Assembly: GCA_009692065.1 (NCBI GenBank)
Contig: SHZY01000007.1
Span: forward strand, 1 to 64,000
Origin: Gemmataceae bacterium
GTDB lineage: Bacteria; Planctomycetota; Planctomycetia; Gemmatales; Gemmataceae
Reading direction: 5' to 3'
Length of the DNA stretch: 64,000 nt
Under the pieces are notes generated by a model. It made no database searches, was not told the DNA's origin, and saw only the letters and a program-made list of their open reading frames with translations. The number at the start of each line of letters is the position of its first letter. The stretch's first letter is position 1. This document shows, one piece after another, positions 26,987 through 34,191 of this stretch. The position numbers and the translations under genes are program-made.

Positions 26987-27403
26987 ATGCGCGCCTGCGA
27001 CCCCAAACGCGGCTTGCAAATCCTCGACGCCGCCGCCCAGCTTTTCGCCAAGCGCCGCTATCACGAAGTGAGGATGGACGACATCGCCGAGAGCGCCGGC
27101 GTCGCCAAGGGCACTCTCTACAAATATTACCACGATAAGGAAGACCTGTTGAGCCAGATCGGGCATGCCGGCAAGCCGGTCACAGTGCGCCCCGAGTGGG
27201 CGACCCTCGCCCTGCTAGGCATTATTCGCGGCATCTTGCGCTTCACCGCCCAGCCGTGGCCAGAGCACCTGCCCGACTGGATTTACCATCAATTCATGAA
27301 CGGTCTGAGCGCGCCGACGCTGGACCACGAACTCGACGACCGCATTCCCAAGATCCGCTTTCTGCCGACGAGCGAACCCATCGAACTTCCTGGCTCGAAA
27401 TGA
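26987..27403 (+). CDS. Short TetR-type regulator
   Basis: The N-terminal part is a normal TetR DNA-binding domain: RGLQILDAAAQLFAKRRYHE, VRMDDIAESAGVAKGTLYKY, YHDKEDLLSQI. The rest is short (about 85 residues): WATLALLGIIRGILRFTAQP and PEHLPDWIYHQFMNGL look like the last helices of a TetR ligand domain. At 138 residues it is about 60 shorter than usual, so the middle of the ligand/dimer domain seems to be missing. I use the ATG at 26987 because the HTH begins 6 residues later; the frame is open from 26885. It may be a remnant. Confidence 0.65.
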   Translation: MRACDPKRGLQILDAAAQLFAKRRYHEVRMDDIAESAGVAKGTLYKYYHDKEDLLSQIGHAGKPVTVRPEWATLALLGIIRGILRFTAQPWPEHLPDWIYHQFMNGLSAPTLDHELDDRIPKIRFLPTSEPIELPGSK

Positions 27404-27413
27404 CGCGCCGCAA

Positions 27414-28508
27414 TTACACCAGCGCAATCGTATGATTACTCAGCCGCTCGTACCCGGTTGGCGTGATGAGATAGTTGTGCTCAATGCGGATGCCGCCGAT
27501 ACCGTCGATGTAGAGGCCCGGCTCCAGCGTCACCACGTCGCCGGTGAGCAGATTCTGGTTCGCAGTCCGCACGATGTAGGGATCTTCCGGATGGGTAATG
27601 CCGAGGCCATGCCCCGCGTGATGCGGAAAAGCCTCGCCGACGCCCGCCTTGTCGAAGACGCCGCGGACAGCCTGATACACCGTCAGGCACGGCGCCTCCG
27701 CACGTAGCTCCTTCTCACCGGCGGCCATCGCGGCCATGCACAGATCGTAGAATCGCTGCTGATCCTTGTTCGGCTTGCCGCCGATGACAAGCGTGTTGGT
27801 GAAATCGCTGCGATAGCCCTGGATGACGACGGAGAAATCGAGAATCATCATGTCGCTGGCCTGGAGAACGCGGTCGGTCGGCGGTCCGCCGCGGCGTGAG
27901 GCCCCGGGGCTGACCGCGAAGTCGCCATAGACGATCACCGGCATTCCGGCCGCCTTCGCGCAAGCACCGTTGATGCCGCCATAGACATCCAGTTCCGTCA
28001 TGCCCGGCTTGACGTTGGCGCGCGCCCATGCGTGGCCCGCTTCGGTGGCCCGCATGCAAGTCCTGAGCAACGCGACCTCATCGGGATCCTTTTGCCGACG
28101 CATCTCCGCAACGGCATGAATGATCTGTGACGCCATCAGATCGCCGGGCCGATCGTGAATGCGCAGGCCCGAGCGCATCGGGTTGACCTCGGCCAGCACC
28201 GCAAGCTGGCGTGGCCCATTGGCGGGCGATTGCGCGTCGTACCACGGAATCGAGCGGCGTTCCTCGACATGCGCGAGCTTTGCCGACTGCGGCGCCCGAT
28301 TCTCGTGCAGCAGCTTGGCGTGCCCGTCCTTACGCAGCAGCAGATAGCCAGGGAAACCGGCGCCGAGGCTGATCGGATCGACCCAGTAATTCGCGAAGTA
28401 CACGAGGTGAATCGGATCGCTCAAAAGCAAATAATCCGACTCCGGCGGCGAATCGAGCTTCGCCCACAATCGTTCGCGACGACGTCGGCAACCTTCGGCG
28501 GTGAGCAT
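27414..28508 (-). CDS. M24 family metallopeptidase (Xaa-Pro aminopeptidase-like)
   Basis: The 364-residue protein has an N-terminal creatinase-like domain and a C-terminal pita-bread peptidase. The five metal ligands are visible: Asp in MMILDFSVV, Asp in YRSDFTNTLV, His in HHAGHGLGITHPED, Glu in VTLEPGLYID and Glu in GIRIEHNYLIT. The family removes N-terminal residues before proline, or acts on creatine-like substrates; the specificity cannot be read here. I start at MLTAEGCRRRRERL (28508), with GGAG upstream. The gene converges with the TetR-like gene and is divergent from ubiE. Confidence 0.9.
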   Translation of the reverse strand: MLTAEGCRRRRERLWAKLDSPPESDYLLLSDPIHLVYFANYWVDPISLGAGFPGYLLLRKDGHAKLLHENRAPQSAKLAHVEERRSIPWYDAQSPANGPRQLAVLAEVNPMRSGLRIHDRPGDLMASQIIHAVAEMRRQKDPDEVALLRTCMRATEAGHAWARANVKPGMTELDVYGGINGACAKAAGMPVIVYGDFAVSPGASRRGGPPTDRVLQASDMMILDFSVVIQGYRSDFTNTLVIGGKPNKDQQRFYDLCMAAMAAGEKELRAEAPCLTVYQAVRGVFDKAGVGEAFPHHAGHGLGITHPEDPYIVRTANQNLLTGDVVTLEPGLYIDGIGGIRIEHNYLITPTGYERLSNHTIALV

Positions 28509-28728
28509 GGAGGGCTCCTTTCGGAAACAGATTGGCAATAGCCATTTTCTTATCGTATTTGCGAGCGGTTTGGGAGAATTCCGCAATCACGACTATGCCC
28601 AGATTCACAGGTTGGCCTGTAAACTCATTCTCACGCTGCTACAACAATCCTCATGCTGGTTGTTTCGTGACTTGTTCTGCGGTTCCTCTCCTACCCTATA
28701 CGAGGAGCCGCTCCTGATCGGTGTTTTT

Positions 28729-29550
28729 GTGACCTCCCTGATCCTCGATAAACGCGAAACGAAGATTCGGAGCATGTTCAACAACATCGCTCCGAGTTAC
28801 GATTTGCTCAATCATTTGCTGAGCTGCAACGTCGATAAGTACTGGCGTTGGCGGACGACGCGGATTGTGCCGCCCGTTGTATTACCCGGTCCCTTACGGG
28901 ACTCGGCTCGCCAGGTTGCCCCTATACTCGATCTATGCACCGGTACCGGCGATCTGGCGCTGGCGTACGATCGGGCGGCGGCGGGGCGGGTGCCGATTGT
29001 TGGGGCGGACTTTTGCCATGAGATGCTGGTGCGGGCCGAGGCGAAGACTAAACGCAAGAAAGCCGATGAACGCATTCGCTTGCTCGAAGCGGACGCGCAA
29101 CATTTGCCGTTTCCGAGCGATTGGTTTCAGATCACGACCGTCGCGTTCGGGTTGCGCAACGTCACCGACACCGACAAGGGCATTGCCGAGATGGTACGTG
29201 TGACGCAGCCGGGCGGGAAGGTGGCGATCCTCGAATTCTCGCAGCCGCGCGGCTTGCTGATGGGGCCGCTCTATCGCTTCTACTTTCGGCACATCTTGCC
29301 GCGGCTGGGGCAGATGATTTCGCGCTCGAAGGACAATGCCTATCGCTACTTGCCGGAGAGCGTGATGCATTTTCCGGACGGCGAAGCGCTCGCGGACCGG
29401 CTGCGCGGGCACGGGCTGGTGGACGTGAACTGGCACCCGTTCACGTTTGGGATCGCGACGCTGTATGTGGGGACAAAGAGATCGGTTCACGAGCCCGCAG
29501 CGCTAGCAAGGGAGGACCATTCCTTGCTGGCACTGCGGGCTCGTACGTGA
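28729..29550 (+). CDS. ubiE: Demethylmenaquinone methyltransferase (UbiE/MenG)
   Basis: The enzyme methylates the ring in menaquinone or ubiquinone synthesis. Motifs: NNIAPSYDLLNHLLSCNVD, ILDLCTGTGDLALAY (SAM site), ADAQHLPFPSDWF, VAFGLRNVTDTDKGIAEMVR, VTQPGGKVAILEFSQPR and NAYRYLPESV. The start is uncertain: the open frame runs from 28501, but similarity begins at LDKRETKIRSMFNNIAP, so I place it at the GTG at 28729; ATG 28774 would cut into the family. Two palindromic elements are translated: 28886-28916 adds about ten residues (GPLRDSARQV) just before the SAM motif, and 29487-29550 forms the last 21 residues and the stop codon. hemE follows 8 bases later. Confidence 0.92.
   Translation: MTSLILDKRETKIRSMFNNIAPSYDLLNHLLSCNVDKYWRWRTTRIVPPVVLPGPLRDSARQVAPILDLCTGTGDLALAYDRAAAGRVPIVGADFCHEMLVRAEAKTKRKKADERIRLLEADAQHLPFPSDWFQITTVAFGLRNVTDTDKGIAEMVRVTQPGGKVAILEFSQPRGLLMGPLYRFYFRHILPRLGQMISRSKDNAYRYLPESVMHFPDGEALADRLRGHGLVDVNWHPFTFGIATLYVGTKRSVHEPAALAREDHSLLALRART
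28886..28916. repeat. Half/short family C element read in frame in ubiE
   Basis: CCGGTCCCTTACGGGACTCG and GCTCGCCAGG form a 31-base block with a small hairpin (TCCCTTACGGGA). A very similar block is at 42994-43030. Both are read in the same phase and give SARQ. Confidence 0.75.
29487..29550. repeat. Palindrome forming the 3' end of ubiE
   Basis: The arms begin TCACGAGCCCGCAG and end CTGCGGGCTCGTACGTGA, with an inner pair GCTAGCAAGG / CCTTGCTGGC. The ubiE stop codon is the last three bases. Confidence 0.85.
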
Positions 29551-29558
29551 AGGTTGAC

Positions 29559-30575
29559 ATGACGATTGAAAAGAAGGAACATCTACTGGTCCGTGCCGCT
29601 CGTGGCGAGCCGGTCGAACGGCCGCCGGTATGGGCGATGCGCCAGGCGGGCCGGTGGGATCCGGAGTTCAATAAGCTGCGCGCGGGGCTGTCGTTCTACG
29701 AGTTCTCCGACAATGTCGAACTTGCAGCAAGGGCGTCGCTGTTGCCGAAGAGATTTGGCGTCGATGCGATCATTCTCTTTTACGACATCACCACGTTGAC
29801 GGTGTCGATGGGTTTGCCGTTCACGCTGCAGCCCAATCGCGGGCCGGTGCCGGATTGGCCAATCCGCACGATGGAAGATGTCGAGCGTCTCGACCCGCAG
29901 CCAAGGCCGGAACGGCTCGCTGCCATCACCGGCTTGTTGCAGCGAGTTCAGGCGGAGTTACGCGGCGAGTTGCCGGCCATCGTTTTCGCGGGCGCGCCAT
30001 TCACGGTGGCGACGTACTGCATCGGCACCGGCAAGGACCTCAATGCGACGCGCTCGTTCATCCGGGAACAGCCAATCGTCTGGCAGGCCCTGCTCGAACG
30101 CATCCAGACGGCGACGATCCACTTCGTCAACACGCTCATCGGGCACGGCGCAGCACTCTATCAATTGTTCGATTCCTGGGCCGGTGAGTTGACACGCGAA
30201 GAGTATCTACGCTGGGCACATCCCTATCATCGGGCGATCTTCGCGGGCACGGCAGAAACACCACGCATCCTATTCGTGAAAGAGTGTCCGTATCTCGATC
30301 TGCTGACAACGAGCGGCGCCGACGTCATTAGCCTCGGCGCGTGCCACGATCTGGCGGCTGCACGGCGCGAATATCCACAACTCGGCTTTCAAGGCAACGT
30401 CGATGAGGAAATGCTGCGCTCTGGGACGCCGGAGCAGGTGATCGCGGCGACGAAACGCTGCCTGGCAGCCGGCGGCGGGCAGCGGCATATCGTCAATCTG
30501 AATCACGGCGTGGATAAGGGAACGCCCGTGGCGAACTTCGAAGCGTTCATTCGGGCGGTGAAGGGGGAGATTTAG
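29559..30575 (+). CDS. hemE: Uroporphyrinogen decarboxylase
   Basis: The 338-residue enzyme converts uroporphyrinogen III to coproporphyrinogen III in haem synthesis. Family signatures: RPPVWAMRQAGRW (substrate-binding Arg), AIILFYDITTLTVSMGLPF with the catalytic Asp, FAGAPFTVATYCI, LFDSWAGELTREEY, and FQGNVDEEML near the end with NLNHGVDKGTPV. The usual R-Y-L-P-E-Y after MRQAGR is W-D-P-E-F here. The ATG at 29559 follows GAAGG. It is 8 bases after ubiE, so the two are probably co-transcribed: quinone and haem synthesis together. Confidence 0.95.
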   Translation: MTIEKKEHLLVRAARGEPVERPPVWAMRQAGRWDPEFNKLRAGLSFYEFSDNVELAARASLLPKRFGVDAIILFYDITTLTVSMGLPFTLQPNRGPVPDWPIRTMEDVERLDPQPRPERLAAITGLLQRVQAELRGELPAIVFAGAPFTVATYCIGTGKDLNATRSFIREQPIVWQALLERIQTATIHFVNTLIGHGAALYQLFDSWAGELTREEYLRWAHPYHRAIFAGTAETPRILFVKECPYLDLLTTSGADVISLGACHDLAAARREYPQLGFQGNVDEEMLRSGTPEQVIAATKRCLAAGGGQRHIVNLNHGVDKGTPVANFEAFIRAVKGEI

Positions 30576-30633
30576 TCCGAGCCTGAAGCGTAAGCAAACG
30601 TGTGCAGTCCTTCGCTTACGCTTCAGGCTCGGA
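30576..30633. repeat. Palindrome directly after hemE (family D, AGCCTGAAGCG type)
   Basis: Perfect 20-nt arms (30576-30595 and 30614-30633) with an 18-nt loop, beginning at the first base after the hemE stop. As a transcript it forms a strong hairpin without a U-tract. Confidence 0.9.
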
Positions 30634-30648
30634 TCCACTCAGCACTGA

Positions 30649-31458
30649 TCATTTCAAGCCGGTCACTCGCTGAATGAGGCTCTCTCCGGGCAAGGGTTGG
30701 ACATCCTGTCTCTGCCAGGCTTCACGCTGGGCGGGCCATTTCTTGCCGGTCGATTCTTCCAGCGCGGCCAGAGCGCGGTCACGCAGCGCGACGTCCCTCT
30801 CCGTCTTGAGGACGTGGACGAGCGCGTCCCTCGAGTCTTGCTCGCGGTACTTTCCGAGGGCGCGGATGGCGACGATGCGTTCATCCTGCGTCTCGTAGCG
30901 GTCCTTCAAGCTGGCGACCACCGTGGGGCCAGGGCCGCGGGCGATCACGATGAAACGGCCCTTCGAGTCGGGATCGTGTATCTTCTCGAGCGCGACCAGC
31001 GCTTCGGTGCGAACCATGACGTTGTTTTCCTGATTCGCGAACAGGTGGTGCTGCTGCTCAATTACCCCTTCGAGGACGCGGGCGGCACGCGGGTCCTTGT
31101 AGTTGCCGAGGCAACGAATCGCAGTCAGGCGGCACAAGGGCTGTGGGTCCTTGGTCGCCGTTTCACCGAGAACTTTCAGGTAGATATCCTGTTTCTGGGC
31201 GTCGCCGCCATGCTTGAGCGGCTCGCGTAACTCGCACAGTGCCTGGGCTTTGCGGTCGCCGCTCGGATTGTCGCGAATGACGACGAGCGGGTCCGGCTTG
31301 CCAAAGCCGGTGATGTACGACCAGTCGCGTTCCCGACTGAGCATTTCATCCCAGCGCGCGGCACATCCCGCCCCTGCCAGGAGCAGGCAGGAGACTGCGA
31401 TCAAGCCAGGCCAATGGCGCAAGTTGTCGGCACTGCCGGAGCCAGGTTGACGTGTCAC
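30649..31458 (-). CDS. HEAT-repeat lipoprotein
   Basis: The 269-residue protein begins with GTG (31458), 9 bases after an AAGGAG site. The N-terminus has a hydrophobic run LIAVSCLLLAGAGC with a Cys suited to lipidation. The body has HEAT-like helical repeats: LCRLTAIRCLGNYKDPRAAR, NVMVRTEALVALEKIHDPDS, DERIVAIRALGKYREQDSRD and DVALRDRALAALEESTGKKW. It is probably an outer or cytoplasmic membrane-attached scaffold. No partner is apparent. The upstream open frame is discarded because it has no signal and starts with a TTG. Confidence 0.75.
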   Translation of the reverse strand: MTRQPGSGSADNLRHWPGLIAVSCLLLAGAGCAARWDEMLSRERDWSYITGFGKPDPLVVIRDNPSGDRKAQALCELREPLKHGGDAQKQDIYLKVLGETATKDPQPLCRLTAIRCLGNYKDPRAARVLEGVIEQQHHLFANQENNVMVRTEALVALEKIHDPDSKGRFIVIARGPGPTVVASLKDRYETQDERIVAIRALGKYREQDSRDALVHVLKTERDVALRDRALAALEESTGKKWPAQREAWQRQDVQPLPGESLIQRVTGLK

Positions 31459-31824
31459 CGGTTCTCTCCTTGATCTCTGATCCACACCTAACCCAAGAAG
31501 CCGGCGATATACCCAGGAGGACCAAGGAACGCAAGAGGAAATTCGCCGCCAGGTCGGTGCGGAAAATACCAAAGATTGGCGAGTCGGGATAGCGAGGTAA
31601 CCCGAAGGTAGAGTCTCCGTTTGGCGTAGGTCAGCCTTTCTTGGCTGACAACGTCTGCAATACGTCAGGCCGGAAAGCCTGACTTACGCCAAACTGAGAC
31701 ACCACCAACCCGAAGCCACCCTTGACGACCCCACCGAAATCTGCTGTGATATACACCTCTCACGCAAAGACCGGTCTAGCTCACCGCGCCGGACCAACAA
31801 ATTACCGCGAGGTGGCAGCGAGTC
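31459..31824. other. Intergenic region between divergent genes
   Basis: About 366 bases with no gene. The nested palindrome at 31619-31694 fills the middle; promoters of the two divergent genes should be on either side. Confidence 0.4.
31619..31694. repeat. Nested palindrome (GTTTGGCGTAGGTCAG type)
   Basis: The outer arms GTTTGGCGTAGGTCAG and CTGACTTACGCCAAAC pair with one mismatch. Two inner hairpins lie within: GTCAGCC...GGCTGAC and GTCAGGC...GCCTGAC. The transcript would be cross-shaped. Confidence 0.85.
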
Positions 31825-33294
31825 ATGTCGACTTTGGATTCCGGAGCGATGGCGGAAAACGCCGCCCGATTGGGACTGGTAAGTTCACACCAAGCCGAAG
31901 AAGGGCTTGTAGAAATCGGCTCGCGCAATGCCCCCACCCAGGACTTTCTGCGGGCGATGGAGCGCAAGGGCTACCTGACACCCTTCCAGACCAGCAAGCT
32001 TGTCCGCGGCGACATCGACGGCTACTTCCTCGGCGGCTACCGGATGCTCTACAAAATCGCTTCGGGGAGCTTTGGCCGAGTCTATCGCGCGGATGATCCC
32101 TCGTCGGGGCGCATCATCGCCATCAAAGTGCTGCGCCAGAAGATGTCGAAAGACAAGCACAAGATTGAGTTGTTCATGCGTGAAGGCAAGCTGGGGATGA
32201 CGCTGCGCCATCCGAACATTGTCGAGATCCTGGCGGTCAATCATGAAAGCAACACGAATCAGTACTACATCGTGATGGAGTTCATCGAGGGGGGCAACCT
32301 GCGCGATTTCCTGTATATCCGCAAGAAGCTGCCTCCGGCTGAGGTTCTGCGCATCCTTGAGGACACCTCCGCGGGCCTGGCACACGCTTTCTCCAAGGGC
32401 TTGACCCATCGCGACATGAAGTTGACCAACGTGCTCCTGTCATCCCAGGGGCCGATCAAGCTGGTGGATTTCGGCCTGGCCGGGGAGCAGATCGGCGCCG
32501 GGGGGAATTTGGGGCGAGTGGGCGAAGACAAGGAGAAGGCCGAGGTCACGGTGGATCGCACCGTCGACTACGCCGGCCTCGAGAAAGTGACCGATGCACC
32601 GCACGGCGATCCGCGCAGCGACATCTTCTTCCTTGGCTGCCTCGCGTATGAATTGGTATCCGGCCTCTCCCCGCTGGAATATCCCCGCAGCATGCGCGAG
32701 CGCATGTCGGCACGGCGCTTCGAGTCCATTCCCCCCTTGACACAGGCACTGGCCCAGGATGCGTCCCCTTCGTTCCTGCGGCTGATCGAGAACATGATGG
32801 CGTTGCAGCCGGAGTTGCGCATTCAAACCGCGGCGCAGCTATTCGAGCGCGTGCGCGAGGCCCGGGCCGAAGCCAGCGGGACAAGCCAGGCTGGCGCCAA
32901 GAAAAAGGGCCAGGCAACGATCTTCCTGGTCGAGAGCGATGAGAAGCTGCAGAATGTCCTGCGTGCTAAGCTGAAACAAGAAGGCTTCCGCGTCCTGATC
33001 GCCGCCGATCCAATGCGCGCCGTGGAAAGGTTCCGCCAATCGTCGTTCGACGTCCTGATCGTCGATGCCGCCACCACCGGCGAGAACGGCTATTACGTCT
33101 TTGAAAAAATCATGGACGATGCCCAGCGCCAAAACATCGCCTGCGGCGGAATCCTCATGCTCAATAACGACCAATCGGCCTGGCAAAAACGCATCGCTGA
33201 CTTCCCCGCCGCCGCGACGCTCATGCAGCCGGTCAAGTACAAGCAGCTTCTGCAGGCGATTCGATCCCAGCTCGGTGAAAGTGCGGACGAGTAA
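31825..33294 (+). CDS. Ser/Thr protein kinase with C-terminal receiver-like domain
   Basis: The 489-residue protein has an N-terminal domain (about 1-65) with GSRNAPTQDFLRAMERKGYL and TPFQTSKLVRGD, found before many planctomycete kinases. The kinase domain runs from about 72 to 350: glycine loop IASGSFGRVY, lysine in IAIKVLRQ, catalytic loop THRDMKLTNVLL and DFGLAGEQ. All active residues are present. The C-terminal part (about 365-485) is receiver-like: TIFLVESDEKLQNVLRAKLK, with a possible acceptor Asp in DVLIVDAATTGENGYYV. The usual acidic pair at the start is ESD and the conserved Lys is changed (MQPVKYKQLL). There is no membrane segment. The UDG, HATPase-PilZ and histidine kinase genes nearby suggest a signalling neighbourhood. 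Confidence 0.9.
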   Translation: MSTLDSGAMAENAARLGLVSSHQAEEGLVEIGSRNAPTQDFLRAMERKGYLTPFQTSKLVRGDIDGYFLGGYRMLYKIASGSFGRVYRADDPSSGRIIAIKVLRQKMSKDKHKIELFMREGKLGMTLRHPNIVEILAVNHESNTNQYYIVMEFIEGGNLRDFLYIRKKLPPAEVLRILEDTSAGLAHAFSKGLTHRDMKLTNVLLSSQGPIKLVDFGLAGEQIGAGGNLGRVGEDKEKAEVTVDRTVDYAGLEKVTDAPHGDPRSDIFFLGCLAYELVSGLSPLEYPRSMRERMSARRFESIPPLTQALAQDASPSFLRLIENMMALQPELRIQTAAQLFERVREARAEASGTSQAGAKKKGQATIFLVESDEKLQNVLRAKLKQEGFRVLIAADPMRAVERFRQSSFDVLIVDAATTGENGYYVFEKIMDDAQRQNIACGGILMLNNDQSAWQKRIADFPAAATLMQPVKYKQLLQAIRSQLGESADE

Positions 33295-33300
33295 TGGATC

Positions 33301-33385
33301 GGCGAGCCGAGCTCCGTCAGGAGCCGGTTGAGGCGCCCGCCAACTGCAAGGCCAAAACCAAGTTCTTTACGGAGCTCGGCTCGCC
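33301..33385. repeat. Palindromic element, family C, overlapping the UDG gene end
   Basis: Perfect 17-nt arms GGCGAGCCGAGCTCCGT and ACGGAGCTCGGCTCGCC are 51 bases apart. The right arm encodes the last residues (ASRAP) of the glycosylase on the minus strand and one base of its stop. Confidence 0.88.
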
Positions 33386-34173
33386 GCAGTCGGGATCGGC
33401 CGCCCCATTTTTTGCAGCAGCATCTTCATATCCTCCCAGAGGTCCCGTTTTTTCTCCGGGCTGCGGTGAGGCAACAGAAACGCCGGGTGATACGTCACCA
33501 GCACGGTGATGCCCTTGTAGTCATGGAACCGCCCGCGCAGCTTGCCGAGCGACAGCGTCGTCTGCAACAGATTGGTCGCCGCACAGCCCCCCAGCGCGAC
33601 GATGTATCTGGGCGCGATCAATTCAAGCTGGCGATCGAGAAACTCTCGGCAGTTGGCGCCTTCACTGGCGAGGGGCTGGCGGTTGCCCGGCGGCCTACAC
33701 TTGAGGACATTGCAAATGTAGACTTCCGCGCGTTGAAACCCGCACGCGGCGATGATGCGATTGAGCAACTGGCCTGCCTCGCCGACGAACGGCACGCCTT
33801 GCGCATCTTCGTCCGCGCCCGGCGCTTCGCCGATGAAGCACACCTCGGCGCCAGGCTTACCGTCGGCGAAGACAGTCTGCGTGCGCGTCGAGCAGAGTTC
33901 GGTGCAGCGCGTGCAGGCTTTCACCTCATCCGCAAGCGTCTGCAAACCAAGCCGGCGTTCGTCCAGCGACAGACGGCTGCCCGCATTCAGGGGCGCCTCC
34001 GTGATGTCGAACCTCCCGGCGTCACTCCCCGGAGACGCCGCGGGCGAGGCTGCCGCGGTTACTTCCAGGGGTGTTCCCACGGGCAGCCATTCCACGCCGG
34101 CGCTGCGCGCGTGACGTAGATGCGTCAGCAGTTGCCGGCGTAGCGTATCGGCATCGAGATCGGGTGGGTTCAT
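33367..34173 (-). CDS. Uracil-DNA glycosylase, family 4 (Fe-S type)
   Basis: The 268-residue protein removes uracil from DNA. The N-terminal 75 residues are not conserved and low in complexity. The core has two Cys in ACTRCTEL, active-site motif GEAPGADEDAQGVPFVGEAG, Cys in ICNVLKCRPPGNRQP and NCREFLDRQL (four iron-sulfur cysteines), and the second motif TYHPAFLLPHRSPEKK. This is the type 4 UDG set. The C-terminal residues ASRAP and the stop come from the palindrome at 33301-33385. The gene is downstream of, and in line with, the HATPase-PilZ gene. Confidence 0.92.
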   Translation of the reverse strand: MNPPDLDADTLRRQLLTHLRHARSAGVEWLPVGTPLEVTAAASPAASPGSDAGRFDITEAPLNAGSRLSLDERRLGLQTLADEVKACTRCTELCSTRTQTVFADGKPGAEVCFIGEAPGADEDAQGVPFVGEAGQLLNRIIAACGFQRAEVYICNVLKCRPPGNRQPLASEGANCREFLDRQLELIAPRYIVALGGCAATNLLQTTLSLGKLRGRFHDYKGITVLVTYHPAFLLPHRSPEKKRDLWEDMKMLLQKMGRPIPTAASRAP

Positions 34174-34191
34174 GTCGGTTTTGAATGTTGG

